From the NCBI GenBank assembly GCA_018242585.1, contig JAFEBQ010000019.1:66462-130461 (forward strand): DNA of 64,000 bases, written 5' to 3'. Positions 49,957 through 59,859 of the stretch are shown here, piece by piece. The stretch comes from Planctomycetota bacterium (GTDB lineage: Bacteria; Planctomycetota; Planctomycetia; Pirellulales; PNKZ01). The translations under genes were made by a program, and so were the position numbers. The number at the start of each line of letters is the position of its first letter. Position 1 is the first letter of the stretch. The notes below the pieces were generated by a model. It was not told the origin of the DNA. It searched no databases and saw only the letters and a program-made list of their open reading frames with translations.

Positions 49957-52158
49957 GTGAGTTCCTGGTTTGTTCATCCCGCGATGGTTGGAGCGTTGGC
50001 GCTGGTGGCGCTGCCGGTCCTGATCCATCTGATCAACATGCTCCGGCAGCGCCGCGTGCCGTGGGCCGCCATGGAATTCCTGCTGCAAAGCCAGAAGAAG
50101 TACAGCCGCTGGGTGCGGATCAAGGAACTGCTGCTGTTGCTCGCTCGCATGAGCATCGTGGCCTTGGCGGTGTTGGTTATCGCCCAGCCGTTGTGGAGCG
50201 GGGCCTGGAACTGGCGGCTCACCGATCGACCGCTCGATCATGTGATCCTGCTCGACGACAGTTTCTCGATGACCGACCGTGGCGCCGATCGCGACGCGTT
50301 TGACGTGGCCCGCCAGACGGTCGAACGCCTGGTCCGCCAATGGGCCGCGCGCGGCGGCTCGCAAAAGGTCAGCTTGCTGCGCTATTCGCGCGCCGGCGAC
50401 GAGCGGTCGAGCCCGCAGTTCGATCTGTTGGAACTGACGATCGACAATCAACTGGCCGACCAGTTGCACGGCCGCATGCAAGCCTGGCGGCCGACCGATA
50501 TGGCGTTGCAGCCGGGCCCGGTCGTGGGGGCGCTCGGGCGCGCCTTGCCGGTCGAGCCTGGCACGCAGCGCGTCGTGTACATCGTTTCCGATTTCCGCGC
50601 CACTCCGTGGGGCGAGCCAGGCGAGTTGGCGACCCAGTTGGCCAAGATGTCGGCGGACGGCACGCGGTTCCAGCTGGTGCAATGTGTCGATCAGCAGCGC
50701 GAGAACTTGGCTGTCGTGGCGCTCGAGCCGGCCATCGGCACGCGCGCGGCGGGTGTTTCGCTGAATGTCAACGTCACGGTCCAGAACTTTGGCCGGCAGT
50801 TACAGCGCGAAGTGGCGCTCGAAGTCGAACAAGACGGCGTGGCGTCGAATGTGGTCCGCTTCGACGCGCTCCGCCCCGGCGAGCAGAAGACGGCCCAGTT
50901 TCAAATCGTGCTCAGCGATCCCGGCTCGCGCACCGTGCAAGTCAGCCTGCCCAGCGACGCCGTCGCGGTCGACAACCACCGGGCCTGCGTGATTGAAACC
51001 GCCGCCAGTGTGCCGGTGCTGATCGTCCCGGGCGAGTCGCAATCGCTCGACGCGCGCTTTCTGGCCACGCTGTTCCACCCCGGCGGCACGGCACGAACCG
51101 GGCTCGATGTGACGATCGAAACGCCCAACTTCCTCGGCCGTCAGGCGCTCGACAAATTCTCAACCATTTACCTGTTGGATGTGCCGCGACTCGACGAGGG
51201 GGCCGTCCGCGCTCTCGAGGAGTTCGTCCGCGGCGGCGGCGGTGTGACGTTCTTCCTCGGGCCGCACACGCTGATCGATTTCTACAATCGCGCGTTGTAC
51301 CGTGACGGCAACGGCTTGTTCCCGCTGCCGTTGGCGGCCGAGATGCCGCTGCTGGCCGATCGATTGGAACACGCTCCCGATATCGACCCGACGGACCATC
51401 CGATCTTTCGCGAGCAGTTGCGCCGCCGGAACAATGACCTGGCCACGGTCTTGGTCGAGCGGTTCATCATGGCCCCGACGGGCTGGCAACCGGCGACGAA
51501 TGCCAGCGTGATTGCCAAGCTGCGCAACGGCTCGCCGCTGGTCGTCGAGCGGTCGTTCGGCCGCGGCCGCGTGGTAGCGTTCACCTCGACGGCGGCTCCG
51601 TTGTGGAACAGTTGGGCGCGGAACCTGAGCTTCGTGGTCACGATGCTCGAACTGCAATCGTACCTGAGCGCTTCGTCGCAGGCTCCGACGTCACAACTGG
51701 TCGGCGCGCCGATCACGCTGCGCGTCGATGCCGGCAAGTACCAGGCGCAAGGCCGCTGGGTCCGTCCCGGCGATGGTCCCGCGAGCGCCGTCGATTTGAA
51801 ACCCGAGGGGAATGACCTCGTCGCGAGTCTGACCGACGCCAACGACGTGGGCATTTATCAATTGCACCTGGCCACGCAAACGGGCCAGCCAGTCGTGCGC
51901 CGCTTTGCCCTGAACGCCGACCCGCGGGAAAGCGACCTGCGGCTGGTCGAACCGGCGCAGATCGCGGAACAGTTTCCCGATGTCCGCCTGGAGTTCCGTC
52001 GCGCCGTCGATATCGGCGAAACCGGGACCGAGTCGCGCGGCACGAACTTCAGCGACCTGTGCTTGTATCTGCTGATCGTGCTGCTGGTGGGCGAGCAAGG
52101 GCTGGCCCGCGCGGCAAGTTATCACCTCGGCCAGCCGGCAACGGGAGGGCGCGTATGA
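49957..52158 (+). CDS. BatA-like vWA membrane protein, first copy
   Basis: A 733-residue protein. The N terminus is a BatA-type double span (VGALALVALPVLIHLINMLRQRRVPWAAMEFLLQSQKK; LLLLLARMSIVALAVLVIAQPLW). A vWA metal site (ILLDDSFSMTD) lies in the outer part, followed by beta-sandwich and a large extracytoplasmic region with a FVRGGGGVTFFLGP strand and glutamine-amidotransferase-like layout. A C-terminal span is LCLYLLIVLLVGEQ. The start GTG 49957 is selected because the BatA span begins there. Its stop overlaps the next start (ATGA). Confidence 0.88.
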   Translation: MSSWFVHPAMVGALALVALPVLIHLINMLRQRRVPWAAMEFLLQSQKKYSRWVRIKELLLLLARMSIVALAVLVIAQPLWSGAWNWRLTDRPLDHVILLDDSFSMTDRGADRDAFDVARQTVERLVRQWAARGGSQKVSLLRYSRAGDERSSPQFDLLELTIDNQLADQLHGRMQAWRPTDMALQPGPVVGALGRALPVEPGTQRVVYIVSDFRATPWGEPGELATQLAKMSADGTRFQLVQCVDQQRENLAVVALEPAIGTRAAGVSLNVNVTVQNFGRQLQREVALEVEQDGVASNVVRFDALRPGEQKTAQFQIVLSDPGSRTVQVSLPSDAVAVDNHRACVIETAASVPVLIVPGESQSLDARFLATLFHPGGTARTGLDVTIETPNFLGRQALDKFSTIYLLDVPRLDEGAVRALEEFVRGGGGVTFFLGPHTLIDFYNRALYRDGNGLFPLPLAAEMPLLADRLEHAPDIDPTDHPIFREQLRRRNNDLATVLVERFIMAPTGWQPATNASVIAKLRNGSPLVVERSFGRGRVVAFTSTAAPLWNSWARNLSFVVTMLELQSYLSASSQAPTSQLVGAPITLRVDAGKYQAQGRWVRPGDGPASAVDLKPEGNDLVASLTDANDVGIYQLHLATQTGQPVVRRFALNADPRESDLRLVEPAQIAEQFPDVRLEFRRAVDIGETGTESRGTNFSDLCLYLLIVLLVGEQGLARAASYHLGQPATGGRV

Positions 52159-54596
52159 CCTTTCCGCGATTGCTAGCCGAAGGGTTGGCGCACCGGGCCT
52201 TCGAGTGGGGCCGGCTCCAGACCGACACCGATACGGTCGTCACCTTCGCCGGGTTTGTGGCCCTGCTGGTGTACGTGGTCTACGTCTATCGACGCGATGC
52301 GGTCGAGTTGGGACGCTTCTGGTCGATGTTGCTCATCGGTTTGCGCTTCGCGGCGCTGACGGCGCTGTTGATCGTGTACTTGCAGCCGCAATGGCGCAAC
52401 GAGCGCGATCTGGTCCAGCCGTCGCGCGTGGTGCTGCTGGTCGATACCAGTCTGAGCATGGACATCGACCGGGACGTGTCGCCGCCGTTGCCGCGCTATC
52501 GCCCCGTGGTCGACGCCTTGGGCCAAGGGGATTGGCTGGCGAAGTTGCGCAAAGTTCACGATGTGGTCGTCGGGCGGTTTGACGAGGACAACCAGCGCGT
52601 GGCGCTTTTGCCGCGCGAAGCGCCGGTCACGGCCACGACCAGTGCCGCGACGACCCCCGCCGCCGTTGCCGACGAGCCCAACGCCAAGAAGCCGAAAACC
52701 GATTGGGCCAAGGAACTCGCGCCGCGCGGCAGCGAGACGCGACTAAGCCAGGCGGTTGTCGACACTATCGGCGCCGAGCGGAGCGAGCCGCTGGCCGGCG
52801 TGGTGGTGATTAGCGACGGGCAGCAGAACGGCGGCGCCGAGTTGGCCCAGGCCGTGGCCGCCGCTCGCGAAGCCAACGTGCCGGTCTACACCGTCGGCCT
52901 TGGCAGCAGCAAACCCGCCGTGCAGGTCCGCGTGAGCGACTTGATGGCGCCGTTGCGGGCTTATCCGGCCGACAGCTATACCGTGACCGGCTATGTGCAA
53001 TCGCAAGGCCTGGCGGGCCAGACGGTGACGGTCGAACTACTGAGCGAGCGAACCGGCGGCGCGGGTGACAAGGCGCCCGAGCCCACGGCCCCCAAGCTCG
53101 AAGGGACCGAGCAAGTCGTGCTGCCCGACTCGACCGAGCCGGTGCCGGTGCGGTTCGACATCAAGCCCTCGGCGGCGGGCAAGTATCTGTTGACCTTCCG
53201 CGTGAAGGCGCCGGCTGAGGATTTGAACCCGGCCGACAATCATCGCGCGGCCACGGTCGACGTGGTCGATCGCAAGACAAGCGTCCTGCTGTTTGCCGGC
53301 GGCGCGGGGCGCGAATATCAGTTTGTCCGCAACCTGCTGCGGCGCGACAAGGACGTCGAGGTCGACGTGCTGCTGCAGACCGGCAGCCAGGGCATCTCGC
53401 AAGACGCCCGCGAGGTGCTCGACAAGTTTCCCGCCACGCGGCAAGAGTTGTTCGCGTATGACTGCTTGATCGCCTTTGACCCCGATTGGCGAATGCTTTC
53501 GGCCGAACAGGTCGAGATGGTCGACCAGTGGGTTTCGCATCAGGCCGGCGGCATGATCCTGATCGCCGGGCCGGTGTTCATGGACGCCTGGGTGCCATCA
53601 CCCGCGATGGACAAGATTCGCAACCTGTACCCGGTTGAGTTCCATCGCCGGTTTGCGGTGATCGAAGACGCCCGCTTTGGTTCGCGCCAGCCCTGGCCCG
53701 TCGAGTTCACGCGCGACGGGCTCGAAGCGCCGTTCCTCTGGCTGGCCGATACGCCCGCCCTGAGCGCCGAAAACTGGAGCAAGTTCCGCGGCGTGTACGG
53801 CTATTACTCGGTTCGCGGGCCAAAGCTCGACGCGACCGTCTACGCCCGCTTCTCCGATCCACGCGCGGTCAGCAACGACCAGCAGCCGGTCTACATGGCC
53901 GGCCGCTATTTCGGCCAGGTGTTCTATCTGGGCTCGGGCGAGATGTGGCGGTTGCGGAGCGTGGGCGAGGGTTACTTCGAGACGTTCTATACCAAGCTGG
54001 TCCGCCACGTGTCGCAAGGCCGCTTGATGCGCGGCAGCCAGCGCGGCGTATTGCTGGTCAGTCGCGATCGCTGCCGGCCGGGTGACCTGGTCGAGTTGCA
54101 CGCCACGGTGAGCGACGCGCGATTGCAGCCCCTCGAAGCTCCGCAGGTGACGGCCACGGTCGTCACGCCCGACGGCGCGGTCCAGAATGTGACGCTGGCG
54201 CGCGACGCCTCGCGTGCCGGCGCGTTCCAGGGAACGTACGTGGTCCGGGGCGAAGGAACCTATCGCGCCCACGTGGCCGTGCCCGACAGCCCGAACGAAC
54301 GGCTTCTCGCGCCGCCGATCCAGGTGACCATCCCGGATCGCGAGCGCGACCAGGTCGAGCGGAACGACGCGCTGTTGGGAGAACTGGCCAAGCAAACTGG
54401 CGGACAGTATTACCAAGGGCTCGATGCCGCGATCTCGGGAGATCAATCGGTAGCGGCCCAGTTGCGCGACGCCAGTCGCACGACGACGCTGACCGGCACG
54501 CCGGACAAATTGTGGGACAACGAGTGGATGCTCGGCGCGATCGTCGGCGCGCTGTGCATCGAGTGGACGTTGAGACGACTGCTGAAACTCGCGTAG
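52155..54596 (+). CDS. vWA / glutamine-amidotransferase-like membrane protein, second copy
   Basis: An 813-residue membrane protein with N-terminal spans (VVTFAGFVALLVYVVYVY; LLIGLRFAALTALLIVYL), a vWA metal site LVDTSLSMDIDRD and a long outer region with FAGGAGREYQFVRNLLRR and AGGMILIAGPVFMDAW, resembling class I glutamine-amidotransferase-like folds in planctomycete BatA relatives. A last span near the C terminus (MLGAIVGALCIEW) anchors it again. ATG 52155 overlaps the preceding stop by 4 bp, which fixes the start. Likely partner of the preceding vWA protein. Confidence 0.88.
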   Translation: MTFPRLLAEGLAHRAFEWGRLQTDTDTVVTFAGFVALLVYVVYVYRRDAVELGRFWSMLLIGLRFAALTALLIVYLQPQWRNERDLVQPSRVVLLVDTSLSMDIDRDVSPPLPRYRPVVDALGQGDWLAKLRKVHDVVVGRFDEDNQRVALLPREAPVTATTSAATTPAAVADEPNAKKPKTDWAKELAPRGSETRLSQAVVDTIGAERSEPLAGVVVISDGQQNGGAELAQAVAAAREANVPVYTVGLGSSKPAVQVRVSDLMAPLRAYPADSYTVTGYVQSQGLAGQTVTVELLSERTGGAGDKAPEPTAPKLEGTEQVVLPDSTEPVPVRFDIKPSAAGKYLLTFRVKAPAEDLNPADNHRAATVDVVDRKTSVLLFAGGAGREYQFVRNLLRRDKDVEVDVLLQTGSQGISQDAREVLDKFPATRQELFAYDCLIAFDPDWRMLSAEQVEMVDQWVSHQAGGMILIAGPVFMDAWVPSPAMDKIRNLYPVEFHRRFAVIEDARFGSRQPWPVEFTRDGLEAPFLWLADTPALSAENWSKFRGVYGYYSVRGPKLDATVYARFSDPRAVSNDQQPVYMAGRYFGQVFYLGSGEMWRLRSVGEGYFETFYTKLVRHVSQGRLMRGSQRGVLLVSRDRCRPGDLVELHATVSDARLQPLEAPQVTATVVTPDGAVQNVTLARDASRAGAFQGTYVVRGEGTYRAHVAVPDSPNERLLAPPIQVTIPDRERDQVERNDALLGELAKQTGGQYYQGLDAAISGDQSVAAQLRDASRTTTLTGTPDKLWDNEWMLGAIVGALCIEWTLRRLLKLA

Positions 54597-54612
54597 GTAC
54601 ACGGTAACCAAC

Positions 54613-54660
54613 AACCCTTCTCCCTCGGGAGAAGGTGGCCGAAGGCCGGATGAGGGTCTT
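54613..54660. repeat. CTTCTCCC palindromic half-element
   Basis: CCCTTCTCCCTCGGGAGAAGG with GGCCGGATGAGGGT, closely matching the left half of the 11466-11606 element; the mirrored half is missing. Confidence 0.7.
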
Positions 54661-54694
54661 AGAAGCTTAGTCGGGATAATTAAGTGAACAACCT

Positions 54695-54794
54695 GTAGGT
54701 CAGGCCTTGGCCTGACGATATTGTGCTGACCAATCAGATTAGTGTCTGGCCGCCGATCGCAACCACAATGATGTCAGGCCAAGGCCTGACCTAC
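54695..54794. repeat. REP pair (BIME), third copy, inside the envelope operon
   Basis: Same end palindromes as at the RAYT locus (GTAG plus GTCAGGCC/GGCCTGAC, and the mirror with CTAC) but an unrelated middle. It separates the second vWA gene from the DUF4175-like gene and could weaken or terminate read-through. Confidence 0.9.
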
Positions 54795-54808
54795 AGATAA
54801 AAACATTG

Positions 54809-57028
54809 ATGACCACCACCGAGCAAAAACCTGCTGCAGCTTCCAGCCGCCACGCCGGCCTGGCGCCGGAGCTGCGCGCACTGCTCGGCTCGGTGCGCGG
54901 CCACCTGCGGCGTTGGCTCTGGCTGCGCGGTATTGCCGTGTCGATCGTGGCGCTGGTCGGATTGTTCTGGCTGCTGGTGGCTGTTGATTGGAAGTTTGAA
55001 AGCCCGCGCGATGTGCGGCTCGTCTTGCTGGTCACGGCGGTGGCGGCTTTGGGCTACCTGGTCAGTCGATACCTGCTGTCGCGGGTGTTTGCGCCCATTT
55101 CCGACCGCAGCCTGGCGCTGTTGATCGAGCGGCAATATCCGCTGGACGACAGCCTGCTGACGGCGGTCGAGTTGGCGCGGCACGATTGGCAAGGGGTCGG
55201 GCGCGAGATGTTCGACGCCACCGTGGCCGATGCCGTCCACCGGGCCAACTGGGTCAAGGTCGACAAGCTGTTCGATGTGCGACCGCCGCGGCGGGCGCTG
55301 GTGGCGGCGATGTTCGCGCTGCTGACGATGCTGGGCTTTTCGCTGGTCGCCGGTGGCACGTTCCGCTTGGCGGTGGCGAGGATGTTGACCGTGAGCAACT
55401 CGCCTTGGCCACGGGCCACGCGACTGGTGCCGGTTGGCTTCCGCGATGGCGAGCTGGTGGTCGCGCGGGGCAACGACTTGCGGCTGGTCGTGAACGCCGA
55501 CACCAGCAAAGTTGTTCCCGACCGCGTCACCGTCCGCTATTGGGCCCCCGACGGCAGCCGCGAGCAAAAGACGATGGTCCGTGTCGGCAACGCGCAAGCC
55601 GGCCGCGACCCTTACCAGGAATTCGAGTTCCGCTTTCAGAGCGTGCTCGAACCGCTGCGGTTGGAAATCCGCGGCGGCGACGCACGCCTGCGCGACCTGC
55701 GCATCCGCGTGGTCGAAAGCCCCAGTGCCGCGCTCGTCGTGCGCTGCAAGTATCCCAGCTACTTCGGCGACCAGCCCGAGCGCGTGCTGCCGGCCTCGGC
55801 CACGGTCCCCGCGCCGCTGGGGAGCGAGTTGACCTTGCTGGCCGAGGCGAACAAGCCGCTGCGCTGGGCGAAGATCGTCCAGGCCCGCGCCGGCCAGCCG
55901 CCGGTGACGCACCGCGTCGACATCAAAGTCGCGGGAGACGCCGCGCGACGGTTCGAGTTGCCGCTGGGCGAGGTCGACGTTGACCAGCATCTGCAAGTGA
56001 CGCTGCACGATACCGACGAGGTCGAGAATCGCGAGCCGCTGCGGTTGTCGATCACGGCGGTCCCCGATGTCGCGCCCCAGGTTCAGGCCCGCATCGTTGG
56101 CATCGGCTCGGCGATTACGCCCTCGGCTCGGCTGCCCATGCGGGGCAAGTTGACCGACGATCACGGCGTGTCGAGCGTCTGGGCCAATTACCAGATCGAC
56201 GAAGGGAGCGAGCTGCGGCATCCGCTGGCTCAGTTCCGGCCACCCAAGACCGAGGTGCAACTCGACGAAGGCTTCGAGGTCGACCAGTTGAAGCTCAAGC
56301 CGGGTCAGAAGCTGATCGTTGGCCTGCAGGCGTCGGACAACTTCCGCCTGCCGGCCAGTCCCACGCCGAACGTGGGGCGTGGCGATCGATACCTGCTCGA
56401 CGTGGTCACGCCGCCGCAGTTGCGAGCGTTGCTCGAAGCGCGCGAGATGAATCTGCGCTTGCGCTACGAGACGATCCTGGCCACGATGATCGACACGCGC
56501 AATCAGTTGGCGCAAATGGAACCCGCCGCCACGGCCAAGGACGCGCCGGCCGAAACGCCCGAGCAGCGTCGCGAACGACGGCAACAGATCGTCTCGCGCG
56601 CTCGCCAGAACAGCGAGAAGAGCGCCCAGGAAATCCTGGGCGTGGCGACGTCGTTCGACGACATCGGCGCCGAGTTGGTCAACAATCGCGTCGACACGTC
56701 CGAGTTGTTGCAGCGGCTCAGGGACTATATCGCCGAGCCGCTCCGCCGGCTGGTGGGGCAGGGTTTCCCGCGGTTCAACCAGCAGTTGACGGCGCTTGAC
56801 GCGTCGGCCGACACGCCCGAGGCGCAAGCAGCGGCTCGGCAGGCGGCCCTGGCGGCGGTGGACGCGATTCTGGTCGAAATGCAGAAAATCCGGGACAAAA
56901 TGCTGGAATTAGAGGACTTCAACCAGGCCTTGGAGATGCTGCGGACCATCATCGCCACGCAGCAGGAAATCGACCAAGACACGAAAAAACGCCGTTCTGA
57001 GAAGATTCGACAGCTAATCGAAGATTAG
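54809..57028 (+). CDS. DUF4175-like membrane protein
   Basis: A 739-residue protein with two N-terminal spans (IAVSIVALVGLFWLLVAV; VRLVLLVTAVAALGYLV), a cytoplasmic-type linker with ALLIERQYPLDDSLLTAVELA, then one more span (LVAAMFALLTMLGFSLVAG). The long outer half is beta-sandwich-like followed by coiled coil (MNLRLRYETILATMIDTRNQLAQME to the end). This resembles the DUF4175 family, whose members occur next to coiled-coil exported proteins. ATG 54809 is taken over a TTG 3 bp upstream. Function unknown. Confidence 0.82.
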   Translation: MTTTEQKPAAASSRHAGLAPELRALLGSVRGHLRRWLWLRGIAVSIVALVGLFWLLVAVDWKFESPRDVRLVLLVTAVAALGYLVSRYLLSRVFAPISDRSLALLIERQYPLDDSLLTAVELARHDWQGVGREMFDATVADAVHRANWVKVDKLFDVRPPRRALVAAMFALLTMLGFSLVAGGTFRLAVARMLTVSNSPWPRATRLVPVGFRDGELVVARGNDLRLVVNADTSKVVPDRVTVRYWAPDGSREQKTMVRVGNAQAGRDPYQEFEFRFQSVLEPLRLEIRGGDARLRDLRIRVVESPSAALVVRCKYPSYFGDQPERVLPASATVPAPLGSELTLLAEANKPLRWAKIVQARAGQPPVTHRVDIKVAGDAARRFELPLGEVDVDQHLQVTLHDTDEVENREPLRLSITAVPDVAPQVQARIVGIGSAITPSARLPMRGKLTDDHGVSSVWANYQIDEGSELRHPLAQFRPPKTEVQLDEGFEVDQLKLKPGQKLIVGLQASDNFRLPASPTPNVGRGDRYLLDVVTPPQLRALLEAREMNLRLRYETILATMIDTRNQLAQMEPAATAKDAPAETPEQRRERRQQIVSRARQNSEKSAQEILGVATSFDDIGAELVNNRVDTSELLQRLRDYIAEPLRRLVGQGFPRFNQQLTALDASADTPEAQAAARQAALAAVDAILVEMQKIRDKMLELEDFNQALEMLRTIIATQQEIDQDTKKRRSEKIRQLIED

Positions 57029-57106
57029 AATTAGGTAGCCGGTTCCAAGCCTGTTCCCCAAGGGGGCCTTTGGCGGCCCGGCCACGCGTCCAAGTCCGAG
57101 GAACGC

Positions 57107-58828
57107 ATGCAGTTAGTCGCCAGGATGAACCGAGTAAAGGCCGTGCCGCGCCGACCGATGTCGGGTCGCGGAACGCTCGGGTTCTTCCTGCTGGCTGCCC
57201 TCTCGGTTGTGGCTCCCGTCGCGGCCCAAAGCACCAAGCCGGCGGCTTTGCCGCCGAACTCCGAATCGTCGGGGGCCGCGGTGCTGACCCAGCGCCAGCA
57301 ACAACTGGCCGCCCAGTACGACGAGTTCGAGAAGAAGCTGCTGCGGATTGCCGAGCTGACCAGCGCCGCCGACCCGCGCCGGGCGGCCTTGCTGCGGCGC
57401 GTGGTGGCCGAGAGCAAGCAGCGCCGCGTCTCGGTGCAATTGTCCCAACTGATCGAAGCTTTGCGCGATGACAAGCTGGCCGGCGCGGTCACGGCCCAGC
57501 AGTCGCTCGAAGAGGATCTGGCCAAGCTGTTGGACATGATGCTGGCCGAGCAGCGCGGCGACCGGCTCAAGGACGAACAACAAAAGATCAAGGAACAGCT
57601 CCGCAAGATTCGCGAGCTGATCCAGCGGCAAGGGCAAATCCAGGCCCGCACCGAAGCGGCCACCGAAGCCGACAACAACCAAGTCGCCGACGCTCAAGGC
57701 AAGCTGGCCGACGAAGCGGGCCGGCTGGCCGGACAGATGCGCCGCCCCGAAGACCAGGCCGCCAAGCCAACCGATAAAAGCGACAAGCCCGACCAGGAGA
57801 AGCCGCGCGATAAGCAGGACGGTGACAAGAAGGACGGCGACAAGAAACCGGGCGATGACAAGAAGTCTGGCGATGATAAAAAGCCCGGCGACAAGAAGCC
57901 GAACGAAGACAAGAAACCCTCCGGCGATCAAAAGCCCAGTGACAAGCCCGGCCAGCCCAGCGAGTCGCCACAGGCCGACGGCGCCGACAAGCAGCAACAA
58001 GGCTCGGGCCAGAGCAAAGCTCAGCAGCGCGTAGCCGCGGCCCAGCGCAAGATGGCCGAGGCCCGTCGCAAGATCGAGGAATCGCAAAAGCGCGGCGCGC
58101 AGGAAGATCAGCAAGCAGCGGTGCGCGAGCTGGAAATGGCTCGAGCCGAACTCGAGGAAATCCTTCGCCAGTCCCGTGAGGAAGAAGTCGAACGGGTGCT
58201 GGCCGAGTTGGAATCGCGGTTCCAGAAGATGCGCGAGATGCAAATCGAGGTCCGCGAGGGGACCAAGCCGCTGGCCGCCGTGCCGGCCGCCGAGCGTCGC
58301 CGCGACGGCGAGATCAAAGCCGGCGCGTTGGCCCGGCGTGAATCGCAAATCGAAGCCGAAGCGGAGCGGACGTTGATCCTGCTGCGCGAAGAAGGCTCGG
58401 CCGTGGCAATGGTCGAAGCGGTCGAGCAACTGCGAGACGATATTCACCTGGTGGTCACGCGCTTGTCGCAAGCCAAGGCCGACGAGCGGACCTTGGGAGT
58501 CGAAGCCGACATCATTGCCGCGCTCGAAGAGCTGATCGCCTCGGTCAAGAAGGCCCAGCAAGACGCCGAAAGCCGGCGGTCGCAACCCGGCGGCGGCGCT
58601 GGCAGCCCGCCTGATCCACCGCTGGTCGACAAGTTGTCCGAACTGAAGGTGATTCGCTCGCTGCAGATGCGGATCAACCAGCGGACCAAGCGGTACACCG
58701 AAATGCTCAAGGACGAAGTCGGCCAGGCCGAAGAGCCCGACTTGATCGAGCAGTTGCGCGAGCTGTCGGTGCGCGAGCAGCGGGTCTATGAAGCCACGCG
58801 CGAGATCGTGCAGGGAGGGAACAAATGA
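57107..58828 (+). CDS. Exported coiled-coil protein with Lys/Asp/Gly repeat linker
   Basis: A 573-residue protein with a signal peptide (near residues 20-42, GTLGFFLLAALSVVAPVAAQ). Two long coiled-coil parts (EFEKKLLRIAELTS to QIQARTEAATEADNN; and from AQRKMAEARRKIEESQKRG on) are separated by a highly charged linker near residues 220-285 built from KKPGDDKKSGDDKK-type units. The linker is likely disordered. No known enzyme motif. Its stop overlaps the start of the next gene (ATGA), so it belongs to the operon. It may act as a spacer or filament between envelope layers (inference). Confidence 0.83.
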   Translation: MQLVARMNRVKAVPRRPMSGRGTLGFFLLAALSVVAPVAAQSTKPAALPPNSESSGAAVLTQRQQQLAAQYDEFEKKLLRIAELTSAADPRRAALLRRVVAESKQRRVSVQLSQLIEALRDDKLAGAVTAQQSLEEDLAKLLDMMLAEQRGDRLKDEQQKIKEQLRKIRELIQRQGQIQARTEAATEADNNQVADAQGKLADEAGRLAGQMRRPEDQAAKPTDKSDKPDQEKPRDKQDGDKKDGDKKPGDDKKSGDDKKPGDKKPNEDKKPSGDQKPSDKPGQPSESPQADGADKQQQGSGQSKAQQRVAAAQRKMAEARRKIEESQKRGAQEDQQAAVRELEMARAELEEILRQSREEEVERVLAELESRFQKMREMQIEVREGTKPLAAVPAAERRRDGEIKAGALARRESQIEAEAERTLILLREEGSAVAMVEAVEQLRDDIHLVVTRLSQAKADERTLGVEADIIAALEELIASVKKAQQDAESRRSQPGGGAGSPPDPPLVDKLSELKVIRSLQMRINQRTKRYTEMLKDEVGQAEEPDLIEQLRELSVREQRVYEATREIVQGGNK

Positions 58829-59859
58829 CCCGTTGCCTGTTGATCATTGCTGTGATCGTTGGCGCCTTCCCGGTGACGATCTGGGCCGCCGTCGAACCCG
58901 CCGCCGCGGCCCCCAAGGTCGCTGGCCCGACGTGGGAGGCGATGCACCACGCGCTGGCCGGTTGGCTCGGCTCGCACAATCTTGACCCGGCCGCTCGTCA
59001 ACGCGCCGAACAGCTTTGGCCCGCCGCGGCCCACGTGCCGCGCGACGCCTGGCTCGATCAGCTGGCGGCGGCCTTGGCGCAGGGCGATCCACGCATTGCC
59101 GCGCTGGTCGAGCAATGTTCCAAGCCGCGGACGGGCATGCGCTTGCCCGAGACGGCGATCCTGGCCGATCCGCAACTGCCGCCGGTCCTGTCGCGGCAAT
59201 TGAAGTTGTACTACGGCCGCTGGCTGGCCCAGCAGAACCTGTACGACGAATCGCTCCAGCAGCTCAAGGACTTGGACCCGAGCGAGTCGATCGATCCGGC
59301 CACGCTGCTGTTCTACCAGGGAGTGGCGTATCAACGGCTGTTGCAGAAGGATCCGGGCTTGAAGGTCATCGACCGGCTGATGAACGACGTGGCCGAGGTG
59401 CCGCTCCGTTACAAGGCGCTGGCCCGGCTGATGCGGCGCGACCTGGAAGGGCTCGACGCGGCGTCGCTCGATCATATCTCGCGAAGGATGGACGACATCC
59501 GCCGGCGGCTCGACTTGGGACATGGCGGCGAGCGCGTTCGTCGCGAGGAGGACGGCGTGATCAAGTCGCTCGACAAGTTGATTGAAGAAATCGAACAACA
59601 GCAACAGCAGCAACAACAGCAGCAAGCTGGCGGCTCGTCGGGGGGCTCGCGCACACCGATGCAGACGCCGCGCTTGGCTCCGGCGCAAGGAGCCGGCGAG
59701 GTCGATCACCGCCGTCTGGGCAACAGCTCGGGCTGGGGCGACTTGCCGGCCAAGCAACGCGAAGCGGCCTTGCAGGAGATCGGCAAGGAGTTCCCGGCCC
59801 ACTATCGCGACGTGATTGAACAATACTTCCGCAGTCTGGCCGAAGAGGCAAAGCCGTAA
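58825..59859 (+). CDS. Exported Q-rich helical protein
   Basis: A 344-residue protein with a signal peptide (MTRCLLIIAVIVGAFPVTIWAAVEPAA). The body is helical and TPR-like (LKLYYGRWLAQQNLYDESLQQLKDLDPSE; LFYQGVAYQRLLQK). Near residue 255 lies a run of ten glutamines coded by mixed CAA/CAG, followed by a Gly/Ser linker and an acidic/basic C terminus with WGDLPAKQREAALQEI, a pattern repeated in planctomycete proteins. ATG overlaps the preceding stop by 4 bp, and the stop overlaps the next start (TAATG). Role unknown. Confidence 0.82.
   Translation: MTRCLLIIAVIVGAFPVTIWAAVEPAAAAPKVAGPTWEAMHHALAGWLGSHNLDPAARQRAEQLWPAAAHVPRDAWLDQLAAALAQGDPRIAALVEQCSKPRTGMRLPETAILADPQLPPVLSRQLKLYYGRWLAQQNLYDESLQQLKDLDPSESIDPATLLFYQGVAYQRLLQKDPGLKVIDRLMNDVAEVPLRYKALARLMRRDLEGLDAASLDHISRRMDDIRRRLDLGHGGERVRREEDGVIKSLDKLIEEIEQQQQQQQQQQAGGSSGGSRTPMQTPRLAPAQGAGEVDHRRLGNSSGWGDLPAKQREAALQEIGKEFPAHYRDVIEQYFRSLAEEAKP

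Noticed and set aside
54791..56827. 678-codon leftward open frame
   Set aside because: Antisense to the DUF4175-like gene and without recognisable motifs.
57113..58585. 490-codon leftward frame with apparent hydrophobic Leu/Val runs
   Set aside because: The hydrophobic runs are the antisense reading of the Lys/Asp/Gly repeat linker; not a membrane protein.
59600..59632. CAG/CAA run as a microsatellite
   Set aside because: Codes in frame for ten Gln in a protein embedded in the operon; mixed codons argue against simple slippage.
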